From Spirochaetia bacterium (lineage in GTDB: Bacteria > Spirochaetota > Spirochaetia > Treponematales > Treponemataceae), in assembly GCA_900769325.1 (NCBI GenBank), contig CAAGGF010000067.1:1-25947 (forward strand): a DNA stretch of 25,947 bases, in the 5' to 3' direction. The position numbers and the translations under genes were made by a program. Positions 15,293-23,860 of the stretch are shown here, one piece after another (the stretch's first letter is position 1; each line of letters begins with the position of its first letter). The notes below the pieces were generated by a model. It searched no databases. It was not told where the DNA came from and saw only the letters and a list, made by a program, of their open reading frames with translations.

Positions 15293-16107
15293 TGCTTCAG
15301 AGTTTAAGTCAAATTTTTTCATATCCGTTTATAACAAGGGCACTCATCGCAGGAACAATAATCGCGTTATGTGCTTCTCTTTTGGGCGTAATACTGATTT
15401 TAAAACGCTTTTCAATGATTGGCGACGGTTTAAGCCATGTAGGATTCGGAACTATGGCAATTGCAATGGCATTCAACTGGGCACCGCTTTTAGTTTCAAT
15501 TCCGGTTTCCATTCTTGCGGCATTTTTGCTCCTTCGCGTAAGTTCTTCTTCAAATATAAAAGGAGATTCTTCAATCGCATTAATTTCAAGTTCATCCCTT
15601 GCAATCGGAATTTTTGTAACTTCACTCACGAGCGGACTCAATACCGATGTAACTTCTTTTATGTTCGGAAGCATTCTTGCAATCAGCAAGACAGATGTTA
15701 TAATCAGCGTAATTTTAGGAATTATCGTAGTTTTATTTTTTGTTCTTTTCTATAAAAAAATCTTCATCGTAACTTTTGACGAATCTTTTGCAACTGCAAG
15801 CGGAATTCACACAAAAATCTATAATTCACTCACGGCAGTTTTAACGGCATTGACAATCGTAATCGGAATGCGTCTTATGGGAGCAATGATGATAAGCAGT
15901 TTAATCGTTTTTCCAGGTTTAAGTTCCATGCGGATTTTCAAAAGTTTTTTTAAAGTCATCATCAGCACGGCAATAATTTCTACAGTCTGCTTTTTAATCG
16001 GTCTTGTTGCTTCTTTTATATTTTCCACCCCGGCAGGCGCAAGCATCGTAGTTGCAAATTTAGCCGTATTCCTTGTGTGCCTTGCCGTAGAAAAATTATT
16101 AAAATAA
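15292..16107 (+). CDS. znuB: Zinc ABC transporter permease
   Basis: A 271-residue inner-membrane permease of the ABC-3 family with about eight hydrophobic segments. The N-terminal FITRALIAGTIIALCASLLGVILILKR is characteristic, followed by MIGDGLSHVGFGTMAIA, the conserved coupling region. MRLMGAMMISSLIVFPG is the other conserved block. I start at the ATG at 15292 (MLQSLSQIF), preceded by GGAG and sharing one base with the znuC stop (TAATG); an earlier in-frame ATG at 15220 would overlap znuC and adds 24 non-conserved residues. It ends 25 bases from the convergent nfo gene with no terminator visible between. Confidence 0.93.
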   Translation: MLQSLSQIFSYPFITRALIAGTIIALCASLLGVILILKRFSMIGDGLSHVGFGTMAIAMAFNWAPLLVSIPVSILAAFLLLRVSSSSNIKGDSSIALISSSSLAIGIFVTSLTSGLNTDVTSFMFGSILAISKTDVIISVILGIIVVLFFVLFYKKIFIVTFDESFATASGIHTKIYNSLTAVLTALTIVIGMRLMGAMMISSLIVFPGLSSMRIFKSFFKVIISTAIISTVCFLIGLVASFIFSTPAGASIVVANLAVFLVCLAVEKLLK

Positions 16108-16132
16108 AAATAATAGAGTTTCGTGCAGAATT

Positions 16133-16996
16133 TTATTTATATGTCTCTCGTAAAAGAGCGATTTCTTTTGCATAACCTTCAGATTCGTTAGGAGTTTCCA
16201 GAATAAACGGAAAATTTCTAAGTGCAGGATGATTTACAAAATTTGAAAGCGTTTCAAATCCAATTTTACCTTCGCCGATTTTTGCATGCCTGTCTTTGTG
16301 AGAATTTAAATCGTTTAAACTGTCGTTTAAATGGCAAGCCTTAAGCCGCGAAAGCCCGATAACATTATCGAATTCTGTTATAACTCCGTCTAAATTCCCT
16401 GAAATATCGTAACCGCCGTCCCAGATGTGGCAGCTGTCCATACAAACTCCAAGTTCATCTGCATGACGGCCAAGAAGTTCTTCTGTTCTGTCGATAATGC
16501 GTTTTATTTCTTCAAATTTTCCACCGATTTCACTGCCTTTTCCAGCCATAGTTTCAATCAGAATCGTTGTGTACTGCATCGTGCCGTTTTCTGAACAAGT
16601 TTTTATGACATCTGAAAGCATTTTTGCCGTAAATTCGATTCCAACATCGACACCCTGCTTAACATGACTTCCGGGATGAAAATTGTATAAATTTCCGGGA
16701 ACAAAACTCATCCGTGCGATGTCGTCAATCATCATATTTTTTGCAAATTCCCTGAGACTTGGGTCCGCAGAACACGGATTCATCGTATACGGAGCATGCG
16801 CTACAAGCTGTACAAAATTATTTTCTTTTGAAAACTGAACAAATTCCTTTGCATCGGATGAGTCAATTTCTTTCGCCTGACCGCCTCGTGGATTTCTCGT
16901 AAAAAAAGCAAAAGTGTCCGCATGAACATTCAAAGCCTCTTTTCCCATCGCAACAAATCCGCCGGAACTCGATTCATGATAACCAATATGCAGCAT
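16133..16996 (-). CDS. nfo: Endonuclease IV (AP endonuclease)
   Basis: This 287-residue TIM-barrel enzyme cuts DNA 5' to abasic sites in base excision repair. All nine trinuclear-zinc ligands of the E. coli enzyme have counterparts: His in AHAPY, His in PGSHVKQG, Glu in IETMAG, Asp and His in MDSCHIWDGGYD, His in HLND, Asp and His in DRHAKIGEG, and Glu in ILETPNE. I start at the ATG at 16996 (MLHIGYHES), where GGAGG sits five bases upstream and the family's usual N-terminus begins; the longer frame from 17059 would add 21 residues without support. It follows pyrKD by 77 bases and may be co-transcribed with it. Confidence 0.95.
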   Translation of the reverse strand: MLHIGYHESSSGGFVAMGKEALNVHADTFAFFTRNPRGGQAKEIDSSDAKEFVQFSKENNFVQLVAHAPYTMNPCSADPSLREFAKNMMIDDIARMSFVPGNLYNFHPGSHVKQGVDVGIEFTAKMLSDVIKTCSENGTMQYTTILIETMAGKGSEIGGKFEEIKRIIDRTEELLGRHADELGVCMDSCHIWDGGYDISGNLDGVITEFDNVIGLSRLKACHLNDSLNDLNSHKDRHAKIGEGKIGFETLSNFVNHPALRNFPFILETPNESEGYAKEIALLRETYK

Positions 16997-17073
16997 TTCT
17001 TCCTCCAAACTATAAATAAAAATCCATTCGAAAACTAAAATTTTCAGAAGTTTCCTCAAAATTATTCAAACGA

Positions 17074-18870
17074 CTACAAATCTTTATGCGCAATTCCTTT
17101 TATGCAAGATAAATTTGGAATCCCTTTGCGTTTCAAATATTTTTCAAGCCCGTCGATACATTCAATCATCGTAAACGGATTTGCAAAAGTATTCGTGCCG
17201 ACCTGAAGCAAATCTGCACCAGCCATAATAAATTCTACGGCATCCGACCAGTTTCTAATTCCGCCAATTGCAATAATCGGAACGCGTTTTTCTTCTGGAA
17301 GAGCCTGAATCGCCTCGTAAAGTTCAAAAATGAGCCTCACCGCAATAGGACGAACTGCAGGACCGCCAAAACCAGCTTTAATTTTGTCAAACACAGGACG
17401 GCCGGTTTCTATATCAATTGCAACTCCCTGAAAAGAATTGCAAAGCGAAATTGCATCAGCTCCAGCTTCTATGCACGAAAGAGCAACCTGATTTAATTCT
17501 GGTGACTGAGGCGTAAGTTTTACCCACAAAGGCTTTTTTACAACTTCGCGGACTTTTGAAACGACTGTACTTGCTGAACTGCAGCTCATTCCGAAAGACG
17601 CTCCTCCTGCTGAAACATTCGGGCATGAAATATTTAATTCGATTACAGGAACTGGCGATTTTTCAAGAAGTTTTGCACCTTCAATATATGAATCAAGATC
17701 CGAACCGCTCAAATTTGCAATCGCAACAGGCTTTAATTTTAACATCAGAGGCAATTCATGTTCGATAAAATGCGGAATTCCGGGATTCTGAAGTCCGATT
17801 GAATTCATAAGCCCGGAAGGAGTTTCCCACAACCTGATTCCAGAATTTCCCTGCCGTTCCTCAAGAGTAAGACCTTTTGACGAAATTCCGCCGAGCCTGT
17901 TCACATCAAAAACAGAAGCATATTCCGTTCCAAAACCGAATGTCCCTGAACTTCCGATTAACGGATTCTGAAATTTTACGCCGCAGACTTCGACACTTAA
18001 ATCGACAGATTTTAATTCTCCCTGACTTTGAATTTTTGAAGGAAGCGGTTTTTCAAAAGAAAGAATTTTTGAATCAAATACAGGACCGTCTTTACAGCAG
18101 CGAAGATTTCCCAAAGTTGTCGGAATTACACACCCAAGACAAACCCCGACTCCGCACGCCATTCTGGATTCCATGCTAAGATAACACTGAACGCCCGCTT
18201 CTTCTGAAACCGTTTTTATATAATTCAGCATTGGAGAAGGACCGCACGCATAAACCGCAGAATACGAAGCGTTTTTAATTTTTTGTGCATCAACTGCAAC
18301 AGAAACCATGCCTTTAAGACCTGCACTTCCATCATCAGTTGTTATAATAAGATTGTCAGCCTTTAAATTTTCGATTCCGTAAAAACCGCTTTTAAAAGAA
18401 GCAACAAAATCATAAGATTTTTCAGGAAGAATTTCAGCAAAACCTGCAACCGGTGCAACACCAATTCCGCCCCCGACAATCAAAACTTTTTTAGAAAAAT
18501 CGGAAGGCTTTTTAAAGCAATTTCCCAACGGACCTAAAACCTGAACTTTTTCACCGGCATCGAGAGAACACAATTCTTTTGTTCCATGACCTTTTAAAAG
18601 AATCAGAAAAGTTATTTCAATTCCGTTTTGATTTTTTTCACAATGAAAAACGCTGATTGGACGCGCAAGAAGCTGCTGGCTTTTTTCAGACCGAAGCATA
18701 AAAAACTGCCCCGGAACTGACATATTAAATTTTTCATCTGAAACTTCGATTTTTAATTTGTAAACAGAACCTTTAGGCTTTGCACCTTCTACTTCCTGAA
18801 CAGAAATAACTTGTGCCACCGCAAAAACAGGATAAGGCAAACCTTCACAATCAACTAAATTTCTATCCAT
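17074..18870 (-). CDS. Fused PyrK-PyrD dihydroorotate dehydrogenase (type 1B)
   Basis: One 598-residue reading frame joins the two subunits of NAD-dependent dihydroorotate dehydrogenase, which oxidises dihydroorotate to orotate in pyrimidine synthesis. Residues 1-270 are PyrK: the FAD motif ARPISVF (69-75), the nucleotide motif GGGIGVAP (133-140), and the [2Fe-2S] cysteines 239, 244, 247 and 258 or 259. Residues 290-598 are PyrD: IGSSGTFGFG, ISSKGLT and NISCPN with the catalytic Cys at 415, as expected for class 1. A linker of about 20 residues separates them. The enzyme is normally an alpha2-beta2 complex of separate PyrD and PyrK. GGGGG precedes the ATG. No convincing promoter was seen. Confidence 0.93.
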   Translation of the reverse strand: MDRNLVDCEGLPYPVFAVAQVISVQEVEGAKPKGSVYKLKIEVSDEKFNMSVPGQFFMLRSEKSQQLLARPISVFHCEKNQNGIEITFLILLKGHGTKELCSLDAGEKVQVLGPLGNCFKKPSDFSKKVLIVGGGIGVAPVAGFAEILPEKSYDFVASFKSGFYGIENLKADNLIITTDDGSAGLKGMVSVAVDAQKIKNASYSAVYACGPSPMLNYIKTVSEEAGVQCYLSMESRMACGVGVCLGCVIPTTLGNLRCCKDGPVFDSKILSFEKPLPSKIQSQGELKSVDLSVEVCGVKFQNPLIGSSGTFGFGTEYASVFDVNRLGGISSKGLTLEERQGNSGIRLWETPSGLMNSIGLQNPGIPHFIEHELPLMLKLKPVAIANLSGSDLDSYIEGAKLLEKSPVPVIELNISCPNVSAGGASFGMSCSSASTVVSKVREVVKKPLWVKLTPQSPELNQVALSCIEAGADAISLCNSFQGVAIDIETGRPVFDKIKAGFGGPAVRPIAVRLIFELYEAIQALPEEKRVPIIAIGGIRNWSDAVEFIMAGADLLQVGTNTFANPFTMIECIDGLEKYLKRKGIPNLSCIKGIAHKDL

Positions 18871-19049
18871 AAAAATCCCCCAAACACAGTTTTAAAGATT
18901 TTTTAAAGCAATTTTTATCGCACCGGCAACACAACAAAAATTCATTCTTTAATATTTTCTTTATATTAATACATTTTTGATTTTTCATAAAGGGATAGAA
19001 ATAAGGCAGGAGAAGATAGCTGGTATGCTGGTTCTTGAAATATATTTCT

Positions 19050-19125
19050 GGCGGATTTAATATCCCTTATACAACGCAGATTATCATAAGGCACTAATTA
19101 CATCAACAAAGATATTAAATCCTCC
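19050..19125. repeat. 15-base inverted repeat in the spacer upstream of pyrKD
   Basis: GGCGGATTTAATATC (19050-19064) and its near-perfect complement at 19111-19125 (14 of 15 match), with 46 bases between. Neither side is followed by a T-run, so it is not a typical terminator. ATAAAGGGATA near 18988 also pairs with TATCCCTTAT beside it. The rest of 18871-19145 holds no gene I can support. Confidence 0.55.
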
Positions 19126-19145
19126 ATCATAAATATAGATATCAT

Positions 19146-20255
19146 TTAAAATTCTTCATTGGAAATTGCAAATCTTAATTCATCAAATGATATTCCGTAT
19201 TTAGCCAAAATTTCTCTTAATCCTGCAAGTTGCAAAGTTGAAACTTTTCCTCCTTTTCTGAAAGTTAAAGTTTCATTTTTAAGGAAAAGATTTATCATTT
19301 CTCTAGCAGAAACTATATTGTTGTCTGTAAAGTCTGTTTTGAAATTTATTATAGGAAAATTATAACTTTGACGGCCCATTCGAACTTCCTTCATTCCATC
19401 CTTTGTTTTTATTTCGTAAGTTCCGTCAGTAGAGCCATTTCCTATAGAAATTCCTACACGCAATGTTGAACGCACTTCATCAACATTTTTTTTATAATAT
19501 ATTACGGCATAATTATTATCTTCGTTTCTGTTCAAAAATATAAGATTATGATTCTTGTTTTTTCCATCAGTTGAACCCAGCATGTACCATTTGTTTGCAG
19601 GAAGTTTTTCTTTTCCAGACAGATAATTTGCAATATCTTGATTTAATAAAAGCGTCTGTTCTGTGTATGGAGCTTCTATAAACACTCGTGTATTTCCATT
19701 TTTATCAATCTGAATCTGAAGAGACTTTGTATTTCCATCTGAAAAAAGATTTTCATTTGTATAAATTGCAGATAAAAGTTTTGAATTTTTAAACTTAGAA
19801 ACAATATTTTCGTCAGAAAACTCGCCGTAGCGTTCGTGCAGATATTCCAGAGAAGGATTTGCTGTTTCCAGTACATCAACAACTTTGTAAAGACGATTGT
19901 TATTAAAATAGAATCTAGTGGAATTTACATTGCCATGACCATAATATTCTGGACTAAGACTACCGTCATAATTTTTATATGTAGTTCCGTAAAAATATAT
20001 TGTAAAAGGACCAGAACCATAGTCTTTCCGGATTTTTGTTATCGGATAGCCTTCAAGTTTTGATGCATCATCAAAAGTCATTCCCCAATATAGGTCTTCA
20101 TAGCCAAAACGAGTGTCCATTGTTCCGGAAAATGGAACTTCAACTTTCTTGTTTATAAAAACTGGATAGCTTGTAGACAAACAGCCCGTCTGCAAAAAAC
20201 CACAAAGCACTGCCGCCAGAAAGAAAAAAGTTTTTTTGAGTGTTGTTTTTTTCAT
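19146..20255 (-). CDS. Uncharacterised lipoprotein, paralogue of the CsgG-containing neighbour
   Basis: A 369-residue predicted lipoprotein with lipobox LQTGC about 25 residues in. I take the ATG at 20255 over the GTG at 20264 because GGGGTGA lies five bases before it. I do not know its function. Its N-terminal GYEDLYWGMTFDDASKLEGY and its C-terminal half (RVGISIGNGSTDGTYEIKT and the final AISNEEF) match the neighbouring gene's GYKDLAWGTTVKDAQKKGY, RAGVNWGSTG...GTYDFKT and AIGNEEF. So the two share a first and a last domain, but this one lacks the CsgG-like middle. It follows that gene after 17 bases and is probably co-transcribed. An outer-membrane or periplasmic location is inferred. Confidence 0.85.
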   Translation of the reverse strand: MKKTTLKKTFFFLAAVLCGFLQTGCLSTSYPVFINKKVEVPFSGTMDTRFGYEDLYWGMTFDDASKLEGYPITKIRKDYGSGPFTIYFYGTTYKNYDGSLSPEYYGHGNVNSTRFYFNNNRLYKVVDVLETANPSLEYLHERYGEFSDENIVSKFKNSKLLSAIYTNENLFSDGNTKSLQIQIDKNGNTRVFIEAPYTEQTLLLNQDIANYLSGKEKLPANKWYMLGSTDGKNKNHNLIFLNRNEDNNYAVIYYKKNVDEVRSTLRVGISIGNGSTDGTYEIKTKDGMKEVRMGRQSYNFPIINFKTDFTDNNIVSAREMINLFLKNETLTFRKGGKVSTLQLAGLREILAKYGISFDELRFAISNEEF

Positions 20256-20272
20256 TTCAGTCACCCCGCCTT

Positions 20273-21793
20273 CTAAAATTCTTCATTACCGATGGCATCA
20301 AAGATTTCCTGTTTTGTTAAACCGTTTGCTTCTACAGTTTCCCAAAATCCCATTGTCTGAAAACGGCGTACATTGCCATCATGTCTTATTGTAAGATAAT
20401 TATTGTCTTCAAAAAGATTTATGAAAAATCGTGCACTTTCGCCTTTGTTGTAAGAAAAATAAAACCAGTTTTTTCCGTCTTTCCAGCCTGTATCTTTTGA
20501 CCAGCTTGCATACCTAAAGTTTTTTGAAACAGTTCCTTTATTTTCTGTTTTGAAATCATAAGTTCCTATAATTTTATCATAATCCCAATTTCCCGTACTT
20601 CCCCAGTTTACACCAGCTCTTACAAGAGATTTAGAAGGAACATCGTTTTTATCATACCCCATAAAAAGATATTCATTCTGAGGACCTTTTAATATGAAAG
20701 TGTAAGTTGTGTAGCCGTCAAACTCGTTTCTGCTGGTCTGGCAAACCCACAAACTGTTCTGCGGTTTTTTAGCTGCTGCTGATGGCGAAGATTTCTTTGA
20801 AGAACCAGAATTTCCGCTGGCAATTCCTGCAAGGTACGCATCTTTTGTAATGTTTGCTCGGCTCATGGCACAAATTTCACCGCTTTCTACATCTACAACC
20901 CGGGCACTTACAGTGTAGCCGTTTTCGATTTCCTTGATTGTTCCGTAGCAGACATATTCCACGCCGGCAATGTTACCGATATTTGCAGCCTCACTTTCGT
21001 TTACAAGCCCGGAAGACTGCAATTTCTGTTCGTTTATGATTTTTTCAAGATTGTCCCTTTCTATGATTTTTACTTTTCCAGTATTAAAAACCGCTTCGGT
21101 AAGGGCGTCGGTAATGTATTTTTCAACTGCAGAATTCTTGTCATCTGTCGAAAAATCCAAAAACGCATAAGATGCTTTTTCACCTTTTTTCGCATCTTGA
21201 AGCAATTTTTGTGCAAGACCGTCAAACTGCTTTACAAAATCCGAAGAATTTCCTGCACCAACCGATTTTGCGGAACTGTTTCCGCCTGCAACCTGACCAG
21301 TTAATTTTCCATATACATTCCAATCAAAAATATAAGATAAAATTTTTGTACTACCACTCAAATTAAACGAAGCAATAAAATTATTCTCTTCATCAAAAGC
21401 AAAAAAAATTCCATCTGACTTACCTGACGAAACTATATTGTCTCCATAACGAGATTTTAAGGTCTGCAAGCTGAAGTTTTTTCCATCAAGTAATTCACAT
21501 ACACAAAACAATTTTTCCTTATTATAAAAGAATACAAGAAGGGAAAGAGTTTTTTCATTAGGTTTTACATAGTAAACATCAACTTTTTCAGAAAACTGAT
21601 CTTGAAACATTTTTGCCTCTTTCCCAGACATCAATGAAAGTTTGTATCCTTTTTTCTGTGCATCCTTAACGGTTGTTCCCCAAGCTAAATCCTTATACCC
21701 ATTTTTAATTTTTATCGGGGATGCAAAAACTCCTGCACAAATCACCGAAAAAACAAAAAAAACAGAAAACCATTTCTTAAAACTATTTTTCAT
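20273..21793 (-). CDS. Secreted protein with central CsgG/LpoB-like domain
   Basis: A 506-residue exported protein. A signal peptide of about 24 residues ends VFA-SP. Residues 32-170 carry the WGTT-type domain shared with the gene downstream. Residues about 200-320 resemble the CsgG/LpoB-like fold of envelope proteins: YAFLDFSTDDKNSAVEKYITDALTEA, VKIIERDNLEKIINEQ, GVEYVCYGTIKE and VDVESGEI are in the usual order. A Ser/Lys-rich linker follows and the C-terminal 150 residues match the neighbour's C-terminus. CsgG-like proteins form curli secretion pores or activate penicillin-binding proteins; which applies here is unknown. GGGAG precedes the ATG. A terminator and a palindrome separate it from the upstream gene, so it may have its own promoter. 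Confidence 0.85.
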   Translation of the reverse strand: MKNSFKKWFSVFFVFSVICAGVFASPIKIKNGYKDLAWGTTVKDAQKKGYKLSLMSGKEAKMFQDQFSEKVDVYYVKPNEKTLSLLVFFYNKEKLFCVCELLDGKNFSLQTLKSRYGDNIVSSGKSDGIFFAFDEENNFIASFNLSGSTKILSYIFDWNVYGKLTGQVAGGNSSAKSVGAGNSSDFVKQFDGLAQKLLQDAKKGEKASYAFLDFSTDDKNSAVEKYITDALTEAVFNTGKVKIIERDNLEKIINEQKLQSSGLVNESEAANIGNIAGVEYVCYGTIKEIENGYTVSARVVDVESGEICAMSRANITKDAYLAGIASGNSGSSKKSSPSAAAKKPQNSLWVCQTSRNEFDGYTTYTFILKGPQNEYLFMGYDKNDVPSKSLVRAGVNWGSTGNWDYDKIIGTYDFKTENKGTVSKNFRYASWSKDTGWKDGKNWFYFSYNKGESARFFINLFEDNNYLTIRHDGNVRRFQTMGFWETVEANGLTKQEIFDAIGNEEF

Positions 21794-21821
21794 TTAATAC
21801 TCCCATAAAAAGTAAATAAGG

Positions 21822-21840
21822 AAGTTCGCAACGCGAACTT
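21822..21840. repeat. Short palindrome AAGTTCGC-AAC-GCGAACTT
   Basis: An eight-pair perfect dyad just upstream of the CsgG-domain gene and beside the terminator. It could be an operator or a small repeat; no other copy is seen in this window. Confidence 0.45.
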
Positions 21841-21843
21841 ATG

Positions 21844-21882
21844 AATAAAAACTCTGACGCAATTTCAGGCAGAGTTTTTATT
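21844..21882 (-). terminator. Terminator after the LPP20-family gene
   Basis: AATAAAAACTCTG (21844-21856) and CAGAGTTTTTATT (21870-21882) form a perfect 13-pair stem with a 13-base loop, ten bases beyond the LPP20-family stop. The T-rich arm means it can end transcription in both directions. It splits the four-gene cluster into two transcription units. Confidence 0.8.
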
Positions 21883-21891
21883 ACATCTCCT

Positions 21892-22914
21892 TTAAAATTG
21901 AATATTCTTAATGTCATTCTCTACGGCAAGTTTTGCCCTGCGTTCAGCCGTGGAAGCATCAAAACCTGCCGATTTTTCAAGCTTACGGCTGACAGAAAAA
22001 ACAGTCTTTTTTGTGACTGGTTTAGCTTTTTCAGTTTCGCTACCACCCTGTTTTGTTATTTCCACAGAGTAAGAAGGATAAAATTCCACAGTTTTAGAAG
22101 TTGCAGCAGAGGATTTTAAATCAACACTTGCCGTACATCTGTAACCGCAGCCTTTTTCCGACTCCGCCACAGTAAAACCCACCTGCGAAAACAAACCAGA
22201 CAAAGCTGCCTTAACCCTGCCGTCAAAATCACCATCTACCTGCACATTGACAACAACTTTTTGCTTAAGTGCCGCAAGCGTTGTTTCGGACTGTTTGGAA
22301 AGCTCATCAATCTTTTCATAAACAGAAGTTTTCTGCGGATTTACAGCCCTTGCAAAATCGTAAACTTCATAGAATTCCGTCAAACACTTTCTTGCACGGT
22401 TTATCGAAACGACTTTTTCAAAATCATCTTCAATAAGAAGCGACTGTTCATAATCAGAAGGAAAAGTTCTGCTAGCAGAATCAAGTTTAGGCTTTACATA
22501 ATTAAAAGCCTTTGCCCTGTCTATGTAACCGACCACGCAGTACATTCCGTGATATTCAGAATAGAACGGATTTGTGTATTCAGTACAAAACATAAGATTA
22601 TCCGTTTCTACAGTAGAATCCTGAAAAACAGAATAATCATCATTTGAGACAGTGTAATTAACAGAACTTGTAACCTGCGACTTTATGAACTCAGAAAGAG
22701 TTTCTGCCGCCTTGTTCTTTGCAGCCGCTGCAGATCCTCCAAAAGCAAAGACCGAAAGATACTGGCTTGAAGGAAAAACAGAAAGCCTGCCTTCATCTGT
22801 CATCCACACAGGCGAAGCAGGTTTTTCCGTTTTTTCTTCAGTTTTCTTTTTTGATTTACAAAACGCTCCAAAACAGGCAAGCAGCAGGACAAAAAATAAA
22901 ACTGATTTTTTCAT
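21892..22914 (-). CDS. LPP20-family lipoprotein
   Basis: A 340-residue predicted lipoprotein. The hydrophobic N-terminus MKKSVLFFVLLLAC offers a lipobox LLAC at Cys 14, with a second Cys at 19 as alternative. The segment SPVWMTDEGRLSVFPSSQYLSVFAFGGS and the following KNKAAETLSEFIKSQV match the LPP20 pattern of Trp, then a Tyr-Leu strand, then an Ala/Glu-rich helix. The second half has beta-rich repeats (VVNVQVDGDFDGRV, YRCTASVDL) and ends in a charged helix, RRAKLAVENDIKN. LPP20 proteins are surface or outer-membrane lipoproteins, with no established biochemical role. It starts 18 bases after the previous gene with no clear ribosome binding site, so coupling is likely, and this would be lost if that gene is out of frame. 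Confidence 0.82.
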   Translation of the reverse strand: MKKSVLFFVLLLACFGAFCKSKKKTEEKTEKPASPVWMTDEGRLSVFPSSQYLSVFAFGGSAAAAKNKAAETLSEFIKSQVTSSVNYTVSNDDYSVFQDSTVETDNLMFCTEYTNPFYSEYHGMYCVVGYIDRAKAFNYVKPKLDSASRTFPSDYEQSLLIEDDFEKVVSINRARKCLTEFYEVYDFARAVNPQKTSVYEKIDELSKQSETTLAALKQKVVVNVQVDGDFDGRVKAALSGLFSQVGFTVAESEKGCGYRCTASVDLKSSAATSKTVEFYPSYSVEITKQGGSETEKAKPVTKKTVFSVSRKLEKSAGFDASTAERRAKLAVENDIKNIQF

Positions 22915-22932
22915 TTGAGTTTAAAAGACTTA

Positions 22933-23768
22933 TCAGAGAGCAACAGCAAGAAGCAGGCCTACGCCAGTTTCCAAAGCTTTCATCCAGTCTAAATCAGAGG
23001 CAGCCTGTTTACCCTGCACAGATGCACTCTGAGCAGCAGTCTGAGCATTGTCAAGCTTTTCAGAAATTTCTTTGAGAATTTCAGTATCAGATTTTTCTTT
23101 TGAAACGGCTGTATCGTTATACAGACTCTGAATAGTCTGAGCCATCTTAACCTGAGCCTCACTGTCAGGAATAGAAGGAATAACCTGGCTCAAAAAGCCT
23201 TTTAGAGTATTTGCCCAGTTTTCTTTTGAGATTTTATAAACGCTGTAACAGAGGAATTCTTTTGACTGAGAACCAGTTTCTTTATTTACAGTAAGGATTT
23301 CCTGATAAAATTGTGTAACAAGTTCATGACCGGAAAGGTCAACCTTTGCAAGAGTTGCTGCATTTGATGTAGCTTCGGTGTAGCCGTCATTATTCAGCGT
23401 TGCAGCAGCTTCAGAAACAACTTTTGTTTTAAGTTCTTCTGCACGCATGGCGTTGTAATTAACTCGGGAAGCAGCCATGGAAGAATCCCGTGTTTTTGTA
23501 GAAGCGACAGAATACTTTACAACATAATCTGCCGTAATGCCGAACTCCTCTCGAACAAGAGTGTCGTTGCCTTTAACAAGTTTTTTAAGCCATTGAGGTT
23601 TGGCTTCCCCATCAAGATTTCTGTTTGACCAGTCGACAATTTCCTGAGTTGTCGTAACAGAATCACTGACCTTAGTTGAAGTGTCTACCTTAGTAGAAGA
23701 ACACCCCCCCCCACAAGCGTACAGGATAACGCCAAAACAGATGCAAGAACAATTTTTACCTTTTTCAT
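22933..23768 (-). CDS. LPP20-like lipoprotein, out of frame at a G9 tract (phase-variable or broken)
   Basis: The real start is the ATG at 23768, with AGGAG just upstream. It encodes a lipoprotein signal (MKKVKIVLASVLALSCTLVGG) that reaches nine G (23704-23712 on the plus strand) and then stops at TAG within eight codons. With seven or ten G the frame continues as GGC-SSTKVDTSTKV, creating a lipobox right after the tract, and stays open to the stop at 22933 (277 residues with seven G). The mature part contains LKKLVKGNDTLVREEFG and an Ala/Glu-rich helix region (NYNAMRAEELKTKVV) like LPP20 proteins. The internal ATG at 23478 gives only a 181-residue leaderless piece. In this assembly the gene is OFF or mis-sequenced. 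Confidence 0.8.
23704..23712. repeat. Poly-G/C homopolymer tract (nine bases)
   Basis: Nine C on the plus strand (nine G in the coding sense) in otherwise AT-rich DNA, between the signal peptide and the lipobox Cys codon of a lipoprotein gene. Such tracts change length by slipped-strand mispairing and cause phase variation in Treponema pallidum and other bacteria. In-frame lengths here are 7, 10 and so on. Confidence 0.9.
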
Positions 23769-23831
23769 TTTAACTCCTCAAAAGTTAATGGAACATTAAA
23801 GATTCCAATCAACTTAAAAAAAATTATAGTA

Positions 23832-23860
23832 ATTATAAATTTTTTTTATATATCTGTCTA
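23832..23860 (-). promoter_or_regulatory. Promoter of the lipoprotein cluster
   Basis: On the minus strand TAGACA (23855-23860), 17 bases, TATAAT (23832-23837), about 64 bases before the ATG at 23768. It is surrounded by A/T runs that could act as an UP element. Confidence 0.65.

Noticed and set aside
23466..23478. ATG at 23478 as the start of a separate 181-residue cytoplasmic gene
   Set aside because: No ribosome binding site, and the upstream frame reads as coherent lipoprotein sequence up to the poly-G tract, so this is the 3' part of the frameshifted gene.
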